Origin: JBBDRX01 sp040905245
GTDB lineage: Bacteria > Bacteroidota > Rhodothermia > Balneolales > Balneolaceae
Direction: 5' to 3'
Assembly: GCA_040905245.1 (NCBI GenBank)
Contig: JBBDRX010000038.1
Coordinates: 1-45,474 of the forward strand
Length of the DNA stretch: 45,474 bases
Position 1 is the first letter of the stretch, and every line of letters begins with the position of its first letter. A model generated the notes under the pieces. The model searched no databases and had not been told where the DNA came from. It was given only the letters and a program-made list of their open reading frames with translations. This document shows, piece by piece, positions 43,069 to 45,474 of this stretch. Both the position numbers and the translations under genes were made by a program.

Positions 43069-45474
43069 TTGATCCTACGCTGGCTACATATCATCTGGAA
43101 GTTTCTGCTCAGAACGATCACCTCCGTACTGATCGTCACGGTTGCGGCCACCCTTCTTCTCTTTGCCCTGCTTCAGCTTCCTGACAGCAAGGGATGGCTT
43201 TCAGACAAGATTGAACAACAGTTCAATCAGACCTACCGTGGAACCCTCGAAATCGGTGAAGTTACCGGACTGATCCCTTTTCACATAGGTTTGACGGATG
43301 TTCACATCCGGAGCAATCCCGAAGACCCGATATCGGTTCTTTCTGCAGACCGAATCACTGCAAACGTGCGGGTTTGGAGCCTTCTTCAGCGCACAGTGGA
43401 CATCCACTCCCTTGAGCTGGATAACCCGACACTGAGACTATCAACCGACCAGGAAGGACAACCTGTCCTTCGGCGTACACTTGAAAAGAGAGACCCGGCA
43501 GCTGAAAATAAACAAACCGGTCGCCCCGGCACCCTTTTTGAACTGATGGCCCCAGCCATCACAATCCGGAACGGCCATATAGAGAGCGCTGCCGGACCAA
43601 AAACAGCGGGGAGCCTCTCCCCCCTCCTGCCACTTCGGGAGGTTGATGCTTCTGTCTACCTTGAACTCTCATCTACCGAACGATTTCTGGACATCTCATA
43701 CATTACAGGAACCTCTTCCGATGAACGTCTGGGCTCCTTTTTTATCGCCGGACAGCTCTTCAGTGACAACGAATTCCTGGAACTGAACGGATTTCAGGTT
43801 CGCACTCCGTCTTCTCAACTCAATTTTACAGCAGAAGCCACGCCGGTCGACCTATTCGGGCAGAACTTTGAAAAACAGTTGCGAGAAGCCGACTTCCGGT
43901 TCGATCTGAACGAGAGCTGGATTGAGGGAGATGCCATTGCTAACCTTGTCGAAGAGTGGCCATTCCCCGAAAGCATGGTTCGGATGGAACTTTTGCTGGA
44001 GGGAAGCCTCGAAACCCTTTACCTCGACCGCTTTATCGGTTCTGTCGGAAACAGCTCACTGCTGATGACCGGACAATTTAATCAGCTGGACAGCTCCGAT
44101 TTCAACTGGGAAGCAAGACTCGAAAATCTGCTTCTCCACAGGTCAGAGCTGGAACAGCTGTTTCGTGAGGATCCGAATGTCAATTCGCGCACCGACTACT
44201 TTTCCGAGAGCCGTTTCTACGGGCAGGTGGGTGGTACACCGGACCAGTTGAATGGTTCACTCGAAATCAACACCGTTTCCGGAGATTTCCAGCTGGATGG
44301 ATCTCTGCAATTCAGAGAACCATTTCAGTACGAGGCGGATGCTGTACTGGACTCACTGGACATCTCTCCTCTCTTCCCGGGTTATCTGGAGCAGAGCCTG
44401 CTCGACGGTCGTATTTCACTGCGTGGTGAGGGTGCAGGAGTCGAAGAGAGCCAGGGGCGGATTAACATCTCGCTAAACAGAGGCGAATTGAACCGGATTC
44501 ACTTCAATCAGGGAACTGTGGAAGCTGAATGGGCCGATCAGCGCCTGGAACATCAATTGTTCATCGGAGATGAACGAACTTCCTTTCGATCCACAGGGTC
44601 GGTCGGAAAACGTAACGACGAGTGGTCACTGGATCTGGAGGGAGAGGCCCAAAACCTTGACCTGAAGGCCCTCTATCCCGATCTGCCGCGGTCGGTTGAA
44701 TCCCTCAGTATGGATTACCGGACTCGAGTTCAATGGAGTTCGCCGGACGATCTCGCCGGACAACTCAGTGTGGAAATAGAGCAGCTGGTCATGCAGCCGG
44801 ATACTCTGCAAAATCACCAGTTTTACATCGACATCAACCGGCCGGACGAGACGAGTGGTTCACGCCAGCTTCGTTTGACAAGTACCTTCATGGACGCCGA
44901 AATGGAGGGCGATATATACCCTGTAAACCTCCGAAATCTATACCGGCACTGGCATTTCTATGTTGACCGCCATATTCAGGAAGACCTGCTGTTTTCACCG
45001 TCCGATGAATCGGACGAGACCGCGACCGCCGACCCGGCAGAACTCACACTTTCCCTGGAGCTGAAAGAGTTCTCTCTACTTCGACACTATATTCCCTCCC
45101 TTCCGGATCTGAGAAGCAACAGCTCCATCCGGCTGAACCTGAAGGGAAGTGCAGAGGAACTTCTGCTGACCGGTTCACTTCATGACAACGGGCTGGAAGC
45201 AGGGCCTTTTTTTGCCGAAACGATTGCTGCAGACCTGACGGCGAACTTCAGATACGACGACCACCTGCATGAGAACTCGACCTTTGATCTGCAGATTCGT
45301 TCCACAGAGTACGGGTGGAATAACCTGCTCTTTCACGAGGGGTTTCTGAACAGCTCTCTTGAAAATGACCAGTTGATGTTGAGTCACAACACAAGAAACC
45401 ACGAGAACGATTTCGAATTGGACATGACTCTCATCTCTCACCTCCAGCCGACAGAGATCAGAATAGAACTGAGA
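43069..45474 (+). CDS. TamB/AsmA-like translocation-assembly protein, 3'-truncated by window end, TTG start
   Basis: At least 802 residues, open to the last base. I chose TTG at 43069: there is no in-frame ATG before residue ~160, a stop occurs in this frame inside aroB, and GAGAGGG lies about 13 nt upstream. The N-terminal membrane anchor (WLHIIWKFLLRTITSVLIVTVAATLLLFALL, about 5-36) is followed by an AsmA/TamB-type domain: IEQQFNQTYRGTLEIGEVTG, LTDVHIRSNPEDPISVLSAD and VDIHSLELDNPTLRLSTD. Then come long beta-rich repeats typical of lipid-transport grooves. TamB-like proteins span the periplasm and move phospholipids or assemble outer-membrane proteins. The C-terminal DUF490 domain is beyond the window, so the family is assigned on the N-terminal half. 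Confidence 0.85.
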   Translation, partial: MILRWLHIIWKFLLRTITSVLIVTVAATLLLFALLQLPDSKGWLSDKIEQQFNQTYRGTLEIGEVTGLIPFHIGLTDVHIRSNPEDPISVLSADRITANVRVWSLLQRTVDIHSLELDNPTLRLSTDQEGQPVLRRTLEKRDPAAENKQTGRPGTLFELMAPAITIRNGHIESAAGPKTAGSLSPLLPLREVDASVYLELSSTERFLDISYITGTSSDERLGSFFIAGQLFSDNEFLELNGFQVRTPSSQLNFTAEATPVDLFGQNFEKQLREADFRFDLNESWIEGDAIANLVEEWPFPESMVRMELLLEGSLETLYLDRFIGSVGNSSLLMTGQFNQLDSSDFNWEARLENLLLHRSELEQLFREDPNVNSRTDYFSESRFYGQVGGTPDQLNGSLEINTVSGDFQLDGSLQFREPFQYEADAVLDSLDISPLFPGYLEQSLLDGRISLRGEGAGVEESQGRINISLNRGELNRIHFNQGTVEAEWADQRLEHQLFIGDERTSFRSTGSVGKRNDEWSLDLEGEAQNLDLKALYPDLPRSVESLSMDYRTRVQWSSPDDLAGQLSVEIEQLVMQPDTLQNHQFYIDINRPDETSGSRQLRLTSTFMDAEMEGDIYPVNLRNLYRHWHFYVDRHIQEDLLFSPSDESDETATADPAELTLSLELKEFSLLRHYIPSLPDLRSNSSIRLNLKGSAEELLLTGSLHDNGLEAGPFFAETIAADLTANFRYDDHLHENSTFDLQIRSTEYGWNNLLFHEGFLNSSLENDQLMLSHNTRNHENDFELDMTLISHLQPTEIRIELR

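Noticed and set aside
1..45474. CRISPR arrays, insertion sequences, prophage or defence islands
   Set aside because: No regular spaced repeats, transposase or integrase motifs, or known defence domains were seen; Cas4-like features of the DUF2779 protein are not accompanied by cas genes.

Overview
The window is 45.5 kb of bacterial chromosome, densely coded and made almost entirely of housekeeping and cell-envelope genes. It suggests a Gram-negative member of the Bacteroidota/Rhodothermota/Balneolota group, with Balneolota-like my best guess. The clues are: a 29-residue AURKAIP1/COX24-type ribosomal protein beginning MPSGKKRKR; an ATP synthase cluster (a-c-b-delta-alpha-gamma) with no beta or epsilon gene and a signal-peptide-bearing subunit a; a gldE-like CorC/DUF21 gene directly behind ssb; and outer-membrane genes (TolC, MlaC, TamB, lipoproteins). 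The phylum is inferred from gene content only. I saw no insertion sequence, CRISPR array, prophage or rRNA.

Layout. 1-1190: 3' part of an NADP-type isocitrate dehydrogenase with a clear terminator; the first ~40 bases do not read as this gene. 1227-3825 (minus): two tandem secreted beta-propeller-like proteins of unknown function. 3826-4208: non-coding, with hairpins. 4209-9627 (minus): lipoprotein, HtrA protease, RecO and an MMPL/RND transporter. 9740-15614: a patch of glycosyltransferases and polytopic membrane proteins on alternating strands, with two 3'-overlapping convergent gene pairs. 15617-17618 (minus): MlaC and TolC-family genes upstream of the third glycosyltransferase.

17697-24753 (minus): envelope/ATP synthase operon in the order M23 peptidase, bactofilin, AtpZ-like, AtpI-like, atpB, atpE, atpF, atpH, atpA, atpG, followed 7 nt later by tRNA-Ser(UGA) and a terminator. 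24928-28196 (minus): guaB, a small unknown gene and purB (IMP to GMP and AMP branches), separated by a strong terminator after purB. 28239-34705 (minus): M48 lipoprotein protease, a DUF2779 protein, murB, gldE-like gene and ssb. 34853-38627 (minus): dapD, dapA, dapB, lysC, covering aspartate to the succinylated diaminopimelate precursor. 38916-39005 (plus): the tiny COX24-type gene, missed by normal ORF length cut-offs. 39089-39745 (minus): conserved-looking unknown. 39801-45474 (plus): an RqcH/NFACT protein, aroK, aroB and a TamB/AsmA-like gene that runs off the end.

Many neighbours overlap by 4-16 nt (ATGA or ATGACTGA junctions), so most of the window is probably transcribed as long translationally coupled operons. 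The less ordinary points are the DUF2779 protein with an apparently ruined nuclease site but intact cysteines, the tRNA fused to the tail of the ATP synthase operon, the bactofilin/M23 pair heading that operon, an orphan tolC-mlaC-glycosyltransferase operon, and the paired unknown propeller proteins. I did not find a clear-cut new defence or mobile system.
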